Shown in pieces: positions 18,468 through 25,578 of a stretch of 49,400 nucleotides of DNA (the stretch's first letter is position 1; each line of letters starts with the position of its first letter). The position numbers were made by a program, and so were the translations under genes. Source of the stretch: Candidatus Latescibacterota bacterium (GTDB lineage Bacteria; Latescibacterota; UBA2968); the NCBI GenBank assembly GCA_022823725.1, contig JAJEHL010000039.1, positions 71,632-121,031 on the forward strand, given 5' to 3'. Below the pieces are notes generated by a model that was not told where the DNA came from, made no database searches, and was given only the letters and a program-made list of their open reading frames with translations.

Positions 18468-20300
18468 TTAATTTTTCTTCAGTGCCGCTTCTTTTGCGGC
18501 ATCGACCCACCATGTATCGGGGAAATATTGCCAGGGTTGCGGCATGTACCTGGGCGAAATATCGGGTTTGCCAAATTTGTTCCAGTACACCACGCGGTGT
18601 GCGCGGATATGCCAGTGGGGCACTACGTAGTGACCCCACAGAAGGACGCGATCCAGTGCGTGGGTGGTCGATACGAGGGTTTTTCTGTCGGGTGCGTTAA
18701 TTAGCTGATCTACCAGCGCATCTACAACGGGGTCTTTGATGCCCGCATAATTTCTTGTACCGGGTTCATCCGCAGATGCCGATGTCCAGTAACCGCGCTG
18801 TTCGTTGCCAGGGCTTAACGATTGTCCCCTGGAGGATACGATGACGTCAAAATCGTATTCTTGAATGCGATTTTGATATTGCGATGTATCTACAATTTTA
18901 ATTGTCGCTTCTACGCCGAGTCGCTCCAGGCTTTGAATATACGGTCCCACAATGCGCTCCCACGAAGGCGAGTTGTTGATTAAAAATTCAATCACCATGG
19001 TTTCGCCCGATGCATCGCTGGTGAGCTTCCCTTCTTTTACGGACCACCCTGCTGCTTTTAACATTCGCGCGGCGACGCGCAAATTCTGGCGGATGTTGCC
19101 CGATCCATCTGTTGTGGGCGGTTTGTATTCTGAGGTGAATACTTCCTCGGGGACTTGTCCGCGAAATGCTTCCAAAATTTCGAGTTCCTGTCCCTCGGGG
19201 CGTCCCGATGATGCGAGTTCTGTGTTGGAAAAGTAGCTCGTTGAACGCGCGTATTGCCCATAAAATAGATTGGTATTGGTCCATTCAAAATCAAATGCAT
19301 GAGCCAGCGCGTGTCGCACTTTGGGATCGGCAAATTTGCTGCGTCGCGTGTTAAACCAGAATCCCTGCATCCCGGTGCCATTTTCGTGTGGGATTAATTT
19401 TTTTATCAATCTGCCTTCGGACACAGCCGGAATATCGTACGCGGTTGCCCAGGATTTGGAGTTGTTCTGCAATGCAAAATCAAATTCACCGCCTTTTTGT
19501 GCTTCGGTTGCTACGGTACTGTCTTTGTAATAATCGTAGTGAATGACGTCTGGATTATAACGTCCTTTTTTAGCGGGCAAATCTGCGCCCCAATAATTTT
19601 CGACGCGCCGATAGGTGATCGAACGCCCGGGATCGTGTGCTTCAATTTTGTAAGGTCCGCTACCGAGAGGTGGTTCCAGTGTTGTTTCTTCAAAATTTTT
19701 GCCTTCCCAATAGTGTTTGGGCAAGATCGCCATTTGTCCGACAATGAGTGGCAATTCCCGATTGTCCTTCCCTCCAAATGTAAATTTTACCTGTCGCTCG
19801 CCTACCTTCTCAACCTGTTTGATATCCGCATAATAATTGCGATAAAAAGGATGGCCTTTAGTCCGAAGTGTTTCAAGAGAAAAGACGACATCTTCCGGAG
19901 TAATGGGTTTGCCGTCGTGCCAGCGCGCTCCAGAGCGCAATGTGAAGAGTGCCCATGAACGATCAGGTGGTACTTCTATCGACTCTGCGAGCAAACCGTA
20001 TTCGGAGAAAGGCTCGTCCCGGGCGTGTTCTGTCAATGAATCGTAGATCAAACCCAGCCCATAAGCCGATACGCCTTTGAGGATGAATTGATTCAAGCAA
20101 TCATAGGTGCCACCAGCACTCATTTTCACGGTGCCGCCTTTGGGGGCGTTGGGGTTGGCATAGTCGAAGTGCTTGAAGTCAGGTCCATATTTTAAGTCGC
20201 CATACATCGAAATCGCATGGCCCTTGTAATTGGGCTGATCTGCCAATGGCATTGCGACGACCAATAGACTCAATACCAGCGCGAATAAAACTGTTTTCAT
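18468..20300 (-). CDS. yejA: periplasmic solute-binding protein of the Yej importer
   Basis: A 610-residue SBP_bac_5 (peptide/nickel) binding protein. An N-terminal signal peptide ([20 protein letters not shown]) has no lipobox, so the mature protein is soluble in the periplasm. The start of the mature part, [29 protein letters not shown], is diagnostic for YejA. ATG 20300 is chosen because AGGAG lies seven bases upstream and the signal peptide begins there. It is the first gene of the seven-gene operon and has its own predicted promoter and leader hairpin. The imported solute is likely a peptide or peptide-like compound. Confidence 0.94.
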   Translation of the reverse strand: MKTVLFALVLSLLVVAMPLADQPNYKGHAISMYGDLKYGPDFKHFDYANPNAPKGGTVKMSAGGTYDCLNQFILKGVSAYGLGLIYDSLTEHARDEPFSEYGLLAESIEVPPDRSWALFTLRSGARWHDGKPITPEDVVFSLETLRTKGHPFYRNYYADIKQVEKVGERQVKFTFGGKDNRELPLIVGQMAILPKHYWEGKNFEETTLEPPLGSGPYKIEAHDPGRSITYRRVENYWGADLPAKKGRYNPDVIHYDYYKDSTVATEAQKGGEFDFALQNNSKSWATAYDIPAVSEGRLIKKLIPHENGTGMQGFWFNTRRSKFADPKVRHALAHAFDFEWTNTNLFYGQYARSTSYFSNTELASSGRPEGQELEILEAFRGQVPEEVFTSEYKPPTTDGSGNIRQNLRVAARMLKAAGWSVKEGKLTSDASGETMVIEFLINNSPSWERIVGPYIQSLERLGVEATIKIVDTSQYQNRIQEYDFDVIVSSRGQSLSPGNEQRGYWTSASADEPGTRNYAGIKDPVVDALVDQLINAPDRKTLVSTTHALDRVLLWGHYVVPHWHIRAHRVVYWNKFGKPDISPRYMPQPWQYFPDTWWVDAAKEAALKKN

Positions 20301-20335
20301 GAACAGGCTCCTGTTGTTAAAATGTCTAAGAAAGA

Positions 20336-20369
20336 GGGCAGACACACAGATTTGTCTCTACGTCTGCCC
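20336..20369 (-). promoter_or_regulatory. 5' leader hairpin of the yej operon
   Basis: GGGCAGAC (20336-20343) pairs perfectly with GTCTGCCC (20362-20369). The predicted transcription start of the leftward promoter falls at or next to the outer base of the stem, so the mRNA would begin with a hairpin. That arrangement can protect a transcript from decay. On the plus strand it is followed by TTTT and could act as a terminator, but no rightward gene precedes it. Confidence 0.5.
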
Positions 20370-20375
20370 TTTTGA

Positions 20376-20404
20376 AGTATGTGGTATTTCCATTCTATTG
20401 TCAA
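20376..20404 (-). promoter_or_regulatory. putative sigma-70 promoter of the yej operon
   Basis: On the minus strand a perfect TTGACA (20404-20399) with 17 bases to CATACT (20381-20376). The -35 box overlaps that of the divergent birA promoter almost completely. Motif-based. Confidence 0.5.
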
Positions 20405-20427
20405 GAAACGGTGGTGAGAGATATACA
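20398..20427 (+). promoter_or_regulatory. putative promoter of birA
   Basis: TTGTCA (20398-20403) with 18 bases to TATACA (20422-20427), 50 bases before the birA ATG. It is less perfect than the divergent partner. Confidence 0.35.
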
Positions 20428-20477
20428 GGTTCTGTCCTATGACATAGACTTAAGCATACGAGATCAGGTTTTATTTT

Positions 20478-21221
20478 ATGAATTTTCTACCCCCCGAATG
20501 GCACGATCAACTCGCTTCGACCAATACGCATCTTCTCCAACGTCTATCTAATGGTGAAAGGCTTTCCTCTGGCTTTGTCCTTGTTGCGCGGGAGCAGACA
20601 GCGGGACGGGGGCGTTACCAGCGTCAATGGATCGCACGGGCGAATGAGAACCTGACGTTTTCCTTTCTTCTCATTACAAGAGCCGCGTTTTCCCAACTGA
20701 CTTCTCTTCCCATTTCCATTGCTCTGGGCGTATCCGATGCGCTGAAAATTTATGGTATAAGTACGCAAACCAAGTGGCCCAATGATGTTTTGATTGATCG
20801 CGCTAAAGTTTGCGGTATGCTCCTCGAGCGTAGCGACCAAAAACAGCCCGATGGTACGGCAATTGTCGTTGGTATTGGTCTCAATGTGAACATGGATGCG
20901 ACGACCGCGGCTCTTATTGACCGTCCCGTTACTTCTATGCGTCTTGAAACGGGACGCGAATACGATCTCGAACAGGTGCTCGCGCAAATTCTCTTAAGTA
21001 TTGCTCCCTGGATTGATCGGTGGGAACGAGAGGGTTTTCCGGCACTTCGCACAGCATGGGAGCATCGCTGTGTTTATGTGGGTGAGGAGATATCGGTTGG
21101 CGAAGGCGATGATGTGAAGACGGGTGTTCTCATGGGATTTGGCGACTGCGGCCAGCTTTTGTTGCGCGGGTCAGACGGTCGGGTTAGTGAGATTTGGGCA
21201 GGCGATGTTGCGGCGATTTAA
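20478..21221 (+). CDS. birA: biotin--[acetyl-CoA-carboxylase] ligase
   Basis: A 247-residue biotin protein ligase that makes biotinyl-AMP and attaches biotin to carrier-domain lysines. The catalytic loop GRGRYQRQW lies at residues 43-51 (family GRGRRGRxW) and the active lysine is K99 in TKWPNDVLI. The small C-terminal SH3-like domain follows from about 200. There is no N-terminal helix-turn-helix, so this is a monofunctional ligase and not a repressor. It converges on oadA, whose biotinyl lysine is an obvious substrate, with 11 bases between the stops. The ribosome binding site is weak (AGG at -12). Confidence 0.95.
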   Translation: MNFLPPEWHDQLASTNTHLLQRLSNGERLSSGFVLVAREQTAGRGRYQRQWIARANENLTFSFLLITRAAFSQLTSLPISIALGVSDALKIYGISTQTKWPNDVLIDRAKVCGMLLERSDQKQPDGTAIVVGIGLNVNMDATTAALIDRPVTSMRLETGREYDLEQVLAQILLSIAPWIDRWEREGFPALRTAWEHRCVYVGEEISVGEGDDVKTGVLMGFGDCGQLLLRGSDGRVSEIWAGDVAAI

Positions 21222-21232
21222 GGGCGTGTGTT

Positions 21233-23023
21233 TTATCCCACCATCGCAAGCGTCTGACCATTGGATACCTGGTCGCCGACGTTGACGGGCATTTCGACGA
21301 CTGTGCCCGCATTTGGAGAGGTGATCTGGACTTCCATTTTCATGGCTTCCAGAATGAGGATCGCCTCGCCCGCCTGGACTTGATCCCCTGCGTGTTTCAG
21401 AATCCGAATGACTTTTCCTGGCATTTGCGCGCTGACAGGTTCGGCATTGGTGGGTGTTGATGCCTGTGTGGATACTGTATTTTCTATATCCACTGTATAA
21501 GCCGTGCCATTTACGGTGGCAATATTGCCGTCAATTTGCACGTGCACGGATTTGCCATTGATCTGTAGCTTATATTCTGCTGCGCCGTCGGCAACTGGTA
21601 CGGGTGCGTCATCCTGTTTTTCGATTTTCCGCACGCCGATTTCGGCATTGCCTTTCAAGAAATCCATTCCCTTATCGCCGCATGTCGCTACGATAAAGAT
21701 GTGTTCATCCGTCGCCTCAATCCCCTCGGCGTCCAATAGTTTCTTTGCGGCATCCCTCCCTTTTTCGGGATCGGCATCATTGCGTTCCAAAGGCGGCTGG
21801 TCTGTGGGTTCAAGTCCCAGTTGATTTGACGCGATTTTCACAACTTCTGGATCGGGAGGGACGGGAGTTTTGCCAAAATAGCCGAGTACCATCTGTCCAT
21901 AAGGTTCGGCGATTCTTTCCCAGGGACCGAACATCACATTGTTAAATGCCTGTTGGAAATAGAATTGCGATACGGGTGTGACTGATGTGCCAAAACCACC
22001 CCGCTCCACCACGTCGCCCATGGCTTTGATCATGTCGGGATATTTGTCCATGATGCCATTGTCGCGCAACATCTGCGTATTGGCCGTGAGCGCGCCGCCC
22101 GGCATAGGACTCCAGGGGATCATGGGTTCAACCGCCGTGGCTTCTGGTGGCAAAAAGTAATCCGCCATGCATTCCTTAAATACTTCCTCGGCGTCGCGGA
22201 CTTTCTCTATATCGATATCCAGGTCGTAGTCTGTGCCGCGAAGTGCGTGCCACATGACCAGAATGTCGGGCTGGCATGTGCCTCCTGAACACGGTGCCAG
22301 CGACAGGTCAATGGCATCGGCTCCCGCTTCCAGCGCGGCCAGATTGGCCTGGACGCTGATCCCGGCTGTTTCGTGGGTGTGAAAGTGGATAAATGTGCCG
22401 TCGGGCAGCAGTTGGCGCGCCCGTTTAATGGTCTCATACACTTTTGATGGCACGGCCGTGCCCGAGGCATCTTTGAAACACACCGAGTGATATGGAATCT
22501 CGGCGTCTAAAATTTCGCGGAGTGTTTGCTCATAAAAATCCGCGTCGTGTGCGCCTGTGCAGCCGGGGGGCAATTCCATCAAGGTCACGCATACTTGATG
22601 GTGCAATCCCGCTTCTGCGATGCACTGCCCGCTATAGATCAAATTATTGACATCGTTGAGGGCATCAAAATTGCGAATGGTCGTAATACCGTGTTTTTTA
22701 AACAATTCGGCGTGTAGCTTGATGATGTCGCTCGACTGCGATTCCAGCCCTACCACATTCACGCCGCGTGCCAGGGTCTGCAAATTGGCCTCTGGTCCTG
22801 CGGCTTCGCGAAACGCATCGGTCATTGCAAACGCGTCTTCATTGCAATAGAAGTAAAGGGATTGAAATCGCGCTCCGCCACCGGCTTCATAATAATCGAT
22901 ACCCGCTTCGCGTGCGGCCTCTACCGCAGGTAAAAAGTCGGGCGTGAATACCCGCGCGCCATAAACAGACTGAAAGCCATCGCGAAATGCTGTATTCATA
23001 AATATTACTTTTTTCTTTGCCAT
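21233..23023 (-). CDS. oadA: oxaloacetate decarboxylase alpha subunit / pyruvate carboxylase subunit B
   Basis: A 596-residue carboxyltransferase with a C-terminal biotin carrier. The TIM barrel begins FMNTAFRDGFQS (metal Asp D15) and includes the metal-binding histidines of FIHFHTHETAG and the carbamylated-lysine-type motif CFKDASG. The biotin attachment site is K562 in LEAMKMEV, 34 residues from the C-terminus as expected. With oadB and oadG directly upstream it should act in a membrane Na+ pump that decarboxylates oxaloacetate. A role in the reverse or another acid (malonate, methylmalonate) cannot be excluded, but the barrel is of the oxaloacetate/pyruvate type. AAGGA precedes the ATG. 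Confidence 0.94.
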   Translation of the reverse strand: MAKKKVIFMNTAFRDGFQSVYGARVFTPDFLPAVEAAREAGIDYYEAGGGARFQSLYFYCNEDAFAMTDAFREAAGPEANLQTLARGVNVVGLESQSSDIIKLHAELFKKHGITTIRNFDALNDVNNLIYSGQCIAEAGLHHQVCVTLMELPPGCTGAHDADFYEQTLREILDAEIPYHSVCFKDASGTAVPSKVYETIKRARQLLPDGTFIHFHTHETAGISVQANLAALEAGADAIDLSLAPCSGGTCQPDILVMWHALRGTDYDLDIDIEKVRDAEEVFKECMADYFLPPEATAVEPMIPWSPMPGGALTANTQMLRDNGIMDKYPDMIKAMGDVVERGGFGTSVTPVSQFYFQQAFNNVMFGPWERIAEPYGQMVLGYFGKTPVPPDPEVVKIASNQLGLEPTDQPPLERNDADPEKGRDAAKKLLDAEGIEATDEHIFIVATCGDKGMDFLKGNAEIGVRKIEKQDDAPVPVADGAAEYKLQINGKSVHVQIDGNIATVNGTAYTVDIENTVSTQASTPTNAEPVSAQMPGKVIRILKHAGDQVQAGEAILILEAMKMEVQITSPNAGTVVEMPVNVGDQVSNGQTLAMVG

Positions 23024-23051
23024 AATTAAAATCCTTCACCAAATGCCGAAT

Positions 23052-24179
23052 CTACTGAACCAATACCGACCACAAGATCCCCGCGGCAACAGCTGAGCCG
23101 ATCACGCCAGCTACATTGGGTGCCATGGCGTGCATTAACAAAAAGTTGTGTGCATCTTCTTGTTGCCCCACCATTTGCACGACGCGCGCAGAATCGGGTA
23201 CTGCCGATACGCCTGCGGCACCTACAAGGGGATTGATTTTTTCTTTTGTCAACACGTTCATCAACTTTGCAAATAGGACGCCGCTGGCCGTAGCCACTGC
23301 AAAAGATAGCGCGCCCAGGCCAAAAATCAAAAGCGAATCAGGGGTCAAGAATGTCTGTGCTTCTGTGCTGGCACCCACGGAGAAACCGAGCAGGATTGTC
23401 ACAATATCGACCATTGCTGTGCGTGCGGACTCTGCCAACCGGTCTGTGACCATGCTCTCTTTTAACAAGTTGCCAAAAAATAGCATGCCCAGCAGGGTCA
23501 ATGCACCCGGTGCTATTAAGGTTGCAATCAAGAAACCAGCTATCGGAAAAATGATGCGTTCGCGCTTGGAGGGTTTGCGCGGTTCGGGCATGCGAATCAG
23601 TCGCTCACTTTTTGTGGTCAATAGCTTCATGACCGGCGGCTGAATTACCGGGACGAGCGCCATGTACGAATACGCGGCGATGGCAATGGCGCCCAAAAGA
23701 TGAGGAGCCAACTTGGCAGATAAGAAAATCGCCGTCGGTCCATCAGCCCCGCCAATGATTCCAATGGCTCCGGATTCAGATGGTGAGAACCCCAAATATA
23801 GCGCACCGATCAGGGTCAGGAATATGCCCATTTGCGCCGCAGCGCCCAACATTACCAGTTTGGGGTTGGATAGGAGTGTCGAAAAATCGGTCATTGCGCC
23901 AATGCCCAAAAAGATCAGCGGCGGGAATAGCCCCGATGTCACGCCGAAGTAAATATAGCGCAATACACTGCCTTCGTCGTAAACGCCGAGGGCCATGCTC
24001 GGTATAGCGGGGATGTTTCCCACGATCATGCCAAAACCAATTGGCAGCAACAACAAGGGTTCATAATCTCTGGTGATCGCCAGGTGGATAAATACAATGC
24101 CAATTGCGATCATAATGACATTGCCCCAACTCAAGTTGGCAAATCCAGTCGTGTTCAAAAAGTCGTAAAATATGTCCAT
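23052..24179 (-). CDS. oadB: Na+-translocating decarboxylase beta subunit
   Basis: A 375-residue polytopic membrane protein with about nine helices, of the OadB/GcdB/MmdB family. The conserved Na+ and carboxybiotin-proton site is the GGADGPTAIFLSAKL segment. Further family motifs are IFLGIGAMTDFSTLL, GASTEAQTF and the final AGVSAVPDSARVVQ with NFLLMHAMAPNVAGVIGSAVAAG. It decarboxylates carboxybiotin on OadA and drives Na+ export. AGG lies about nine bases before the ATG. The order gamma-beta-alpha in the operon is unremarkable for environmental bacteria. Confidence 0.95.
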   Translation of the reverse strand: MDIFYDFLNTTGFANLSWGNVIMIAIGIVFIHLAITRDYEPLLLLPIGFGMIVGNIPAIPSMALGVYDEGSVLRYIYFGVTSGLFPPLIFLGIGAMTDFSTLLSNPKLVMLGAAAQMGIFLTLIGALYLGFSPSESGAIGIIGGADGPTAIFLSAKLAPHLLGAIAIAAYSYMALVPVIQPPVMKLLTTKSERLIRMPEPRKPSKRERIIFPIAGFLIATLIAPGALTLLGMLFFGNLLKESMVTDRLAESARTAMVDIVTILLGFSVGASTEAQTFLTPDSLLIFGLGALSFAVATASGVLFAKLMNVLTKEKINPLVGAAGVSAVPDSARVVQMVGQQEDAHNFLLMHAMAPNVAGVIGSAVAAGILWSVLVQ

Positions 24180-24211
24180 CCGTTACCTGAAAGTTCTTAT
24201 GAATAATCGCG

Positions 24212-24475
24212 TCAAGTTTTTCCCGTGCGCCTCATGTGCATGACAAAGCCAATGGCAGCCAGTGCAGAGCTATCGTCTTCAGCCTGTACGGGGACGCCAT
24301 GATGTCCCGCAGATTCGGGAAATTTTTTTGCCACAACAGCCAATATTTTGGGCAATATTACAATAAATACACTGATCAATGTCAAAACGCTGAATACAAT
24401 GATCATCCCGGTCAACGCAATGCCCAGGCCCTGACCGTCTTCAATATTTTGCACGTTAAAGTTAAAATTGTACAT
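24212..24475 (-). CDS. oadG: Na+-pump decarboxylase gamma subunit
   Basis: An 87-residue OadG-type subunit. It has one transmembrane helix (about residues 17-40, GLGIALTGMIIVFSVLTLIS, the family signature), an acidic linker and a C-terminal SALAAIGFVMHMRR that resembles the OadA-contacting tail of OadG. It holds the alpha subunit to the membrane and binds metal in known complexes. It is the first gene of the oad operon; its ribosome binding site is weak. Confidence 0.88.
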   Translation of the reverse strand: MYNFNFNVQNIEDGQGLGIALTGMIIVFSVLTLISVFIVILPKILAVVAKKFPESAGHHGVPVQAEDDSSALAAIGFVMHMRRTGKT

Positions 24476-24528
24476 AGATTACCGCATAGAAGTCTTGAAA
24501 TAGGGACTCTTTCATCACTGTCCCGTAA

Positions 24529-24783
24529 TTAGTTGGTTAAGACAATCAATTCCCGCACATCCTCACATAACCCTTCATCGGCCATTTCCTGCTCAAATTG
24601 TGGATCTAATTTGACAAGTTCCCTCTCAAAGTCTTCCCTGTTCGCCTTTCTGAGCTTGTCCTCAACTGCCTCTTGAATCGCTCGATCACGACTTGAATAA
24701 GGAGCCACTTGCACGAGATGGTCAAGGCGTTTAAGCAATCCTTCATCCAGTGTTATGGTTATTCTCGATGTACTCACTGTCAT
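24529..24783 (-). CDS. ribbon-helix-helix antitoxin-like protein, orphan
   Basis: An 84-residue CopG/MazE9-type protein. The N-terminal strand and two helices, TSRITITLDEGLLKRLDHLV and SSRDRAIQEAVEDKLRK, form the RHH DNA-binding fold. The acidic tail (ELVKLDPQFEQEMADEGL) is typical of antitoxins that wrap a MazF or PIN toxin. No toxin gene lies on either side. ATG 24783 is preferred over a TTG at 24810 because the RHH strand begins there and AGGGG precedes it. A palindromic operator with promoter elements lies about 50-80 bases upstream. Confidence 0.8.
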   Translation of the reverse strand: MTVSTSRITITLDEGLLKRLDHLVQVAPYSSRDRAIQEAVEDKLRKANREDFERELVKLDPQFEQEMADEGLCEDVRELIVLTN

Positions 24784-24830
24784 TTCCCCTATGAATGGCG
24801 TCAAGGGCAATCCGCATTCTCTGAAGCAGA

Positions 24831-24871
24831 ATATTCAAATGTATAATATCCCTTGAATATAGGACACCCAA
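24831..24871 (-). promoter_or_regulatory. operator palindrome overlapping a putative promoter of the RHH gene
   Basis: A perfect 8-bp inverted repeat, ATATTCAA (24831-24838) and TTGAATAT (24853-24860), with 14 bases between. On the minus strand TATTAT (24848-24843) sits inside it as a -10 box, with TTGGGT (24871-24866) as a weak -35 at 17 bases. This is the layout expected for self-repression by an RHH antitoxin. Confidence 0.5.
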
Positions 24872-24892
24872 AGCAATTAGTCACTGACCAGC

Positions 24893-24978
24893 TCAGCCCC
24901 AGAACTTGAGCTTATATGCCTTCTGAGCGTTCATCAGAATTCTGGAGCCTGTCAAAAATAGATCCCCAGCGTGCTGTA
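24893..24978 (-). pseudogene. decayed higA antitoxin remnant
   Basis: The minus strand reads LGIYF-stop-QAPEF in one frame and, after a one-base shift, MNAQKAYKLKFWG-stop in another. Together they follow the HigA segment LGVYFGQTPEFWMNAQKTYEL of the intact antitoxin at 27644-27979. The nucleotide match is clear over about 60 bases (for example GCTCAGAA and CCAGAATT are shared). A Gly codon has become TGA and one base of the Trp codon is lost. Neither the N- nor the C-terminal part of higA can be recognised. Confidence 0.7.
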
Positions 24979-24984
24979 CCGTCG

Positions 24985-25458
24985 TTATTGTAGACTGAGA
25001 GATGCCTTATATACAATCTCTGCTTCATTCTTCTGTTCATCAAACTCCCAAATTTCAACTCCAATGGGAATTAAGTGGCAATATCTCTTAATGTAATACT
25101 CAGATAGAGTCTCTCCTGTTTTATCTTGCACATCTTTTAAAACAAAGAATATCTTACGAAATTTAGGTGGTGAACATGCAAAATAATACATCGCTTCGTT
25201 CCAGATAGTCAGTTTGGCACTCGGGACATTTCCACCTTTTGTCCATCTGTGAGATTTACACTCAACTATGGTAGGAGGGTGATCTGCACCTAAGTCAAAT
25301 TCGTGGTGCTTTTTGAAATTAGAGACTCCTACCTCTACAAAATATTTCTGTCGAACTTTTAAACCACGCTCGGCAAGCACATCCATTGCGGCGTCTTCAA
25401 AAGCTCTCCCAACCTGAGCATTGCTAACTGACCCTTCACGCTGAAAGTTATTTGTCAT
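24985..25458 (-). CDS. small PD-(D/E)XK nuclease-like protein
   Basis: A 157-residue protein with a restriction-endonuclease-fold core. E21 lies in an N-terminal helix (VGRAFEDAAMDVLAERG), D55 in HHEFDLGADHP, and E66-C-K68 in TIVECKSHRWTKGGN, giving E...D-x10-E-x-K. A helical segment (AKLTIWNEAMYYF) and strands (RKIFFVLKDV, GVEIWEFDE) follow. No target-recognition or methylase gene accompanies it. ATG 25458 has AGG nine bases upstream and is preferred to the longer start at 25512. It lies 120 bases downstream of the AIPR gene on the same strand and is probably part of the same defence unit. It is AT-rich compared with the core genes. Confidence 0.7.
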   Translation of the reverse strand: MTNNFQREGSVSNAQVGRAFEDAAMDVLAERGLKVRQKYFVEVGVSNFKKHHEFDLGADHPPTIVECKSHRWTKGGNVPSAKLTIWNEAMYYFACSPPKFRKIFFVLKDVQDKTGETLSEYYIKRYCHLIPIGVEIWEFDEQKNEAEIVYKASLSLQ

Positions 25459-25578
25459 TTTAGTATTACCTAATTCTCTGAATGAGTATATGATGAGCCT
25501 GTGCGGAGACAAGTAGCCCCGATTAGAAACCGAGCTTAGTCAGTGACTGCAATACTCAAATGGTAACAATTGCTATTA

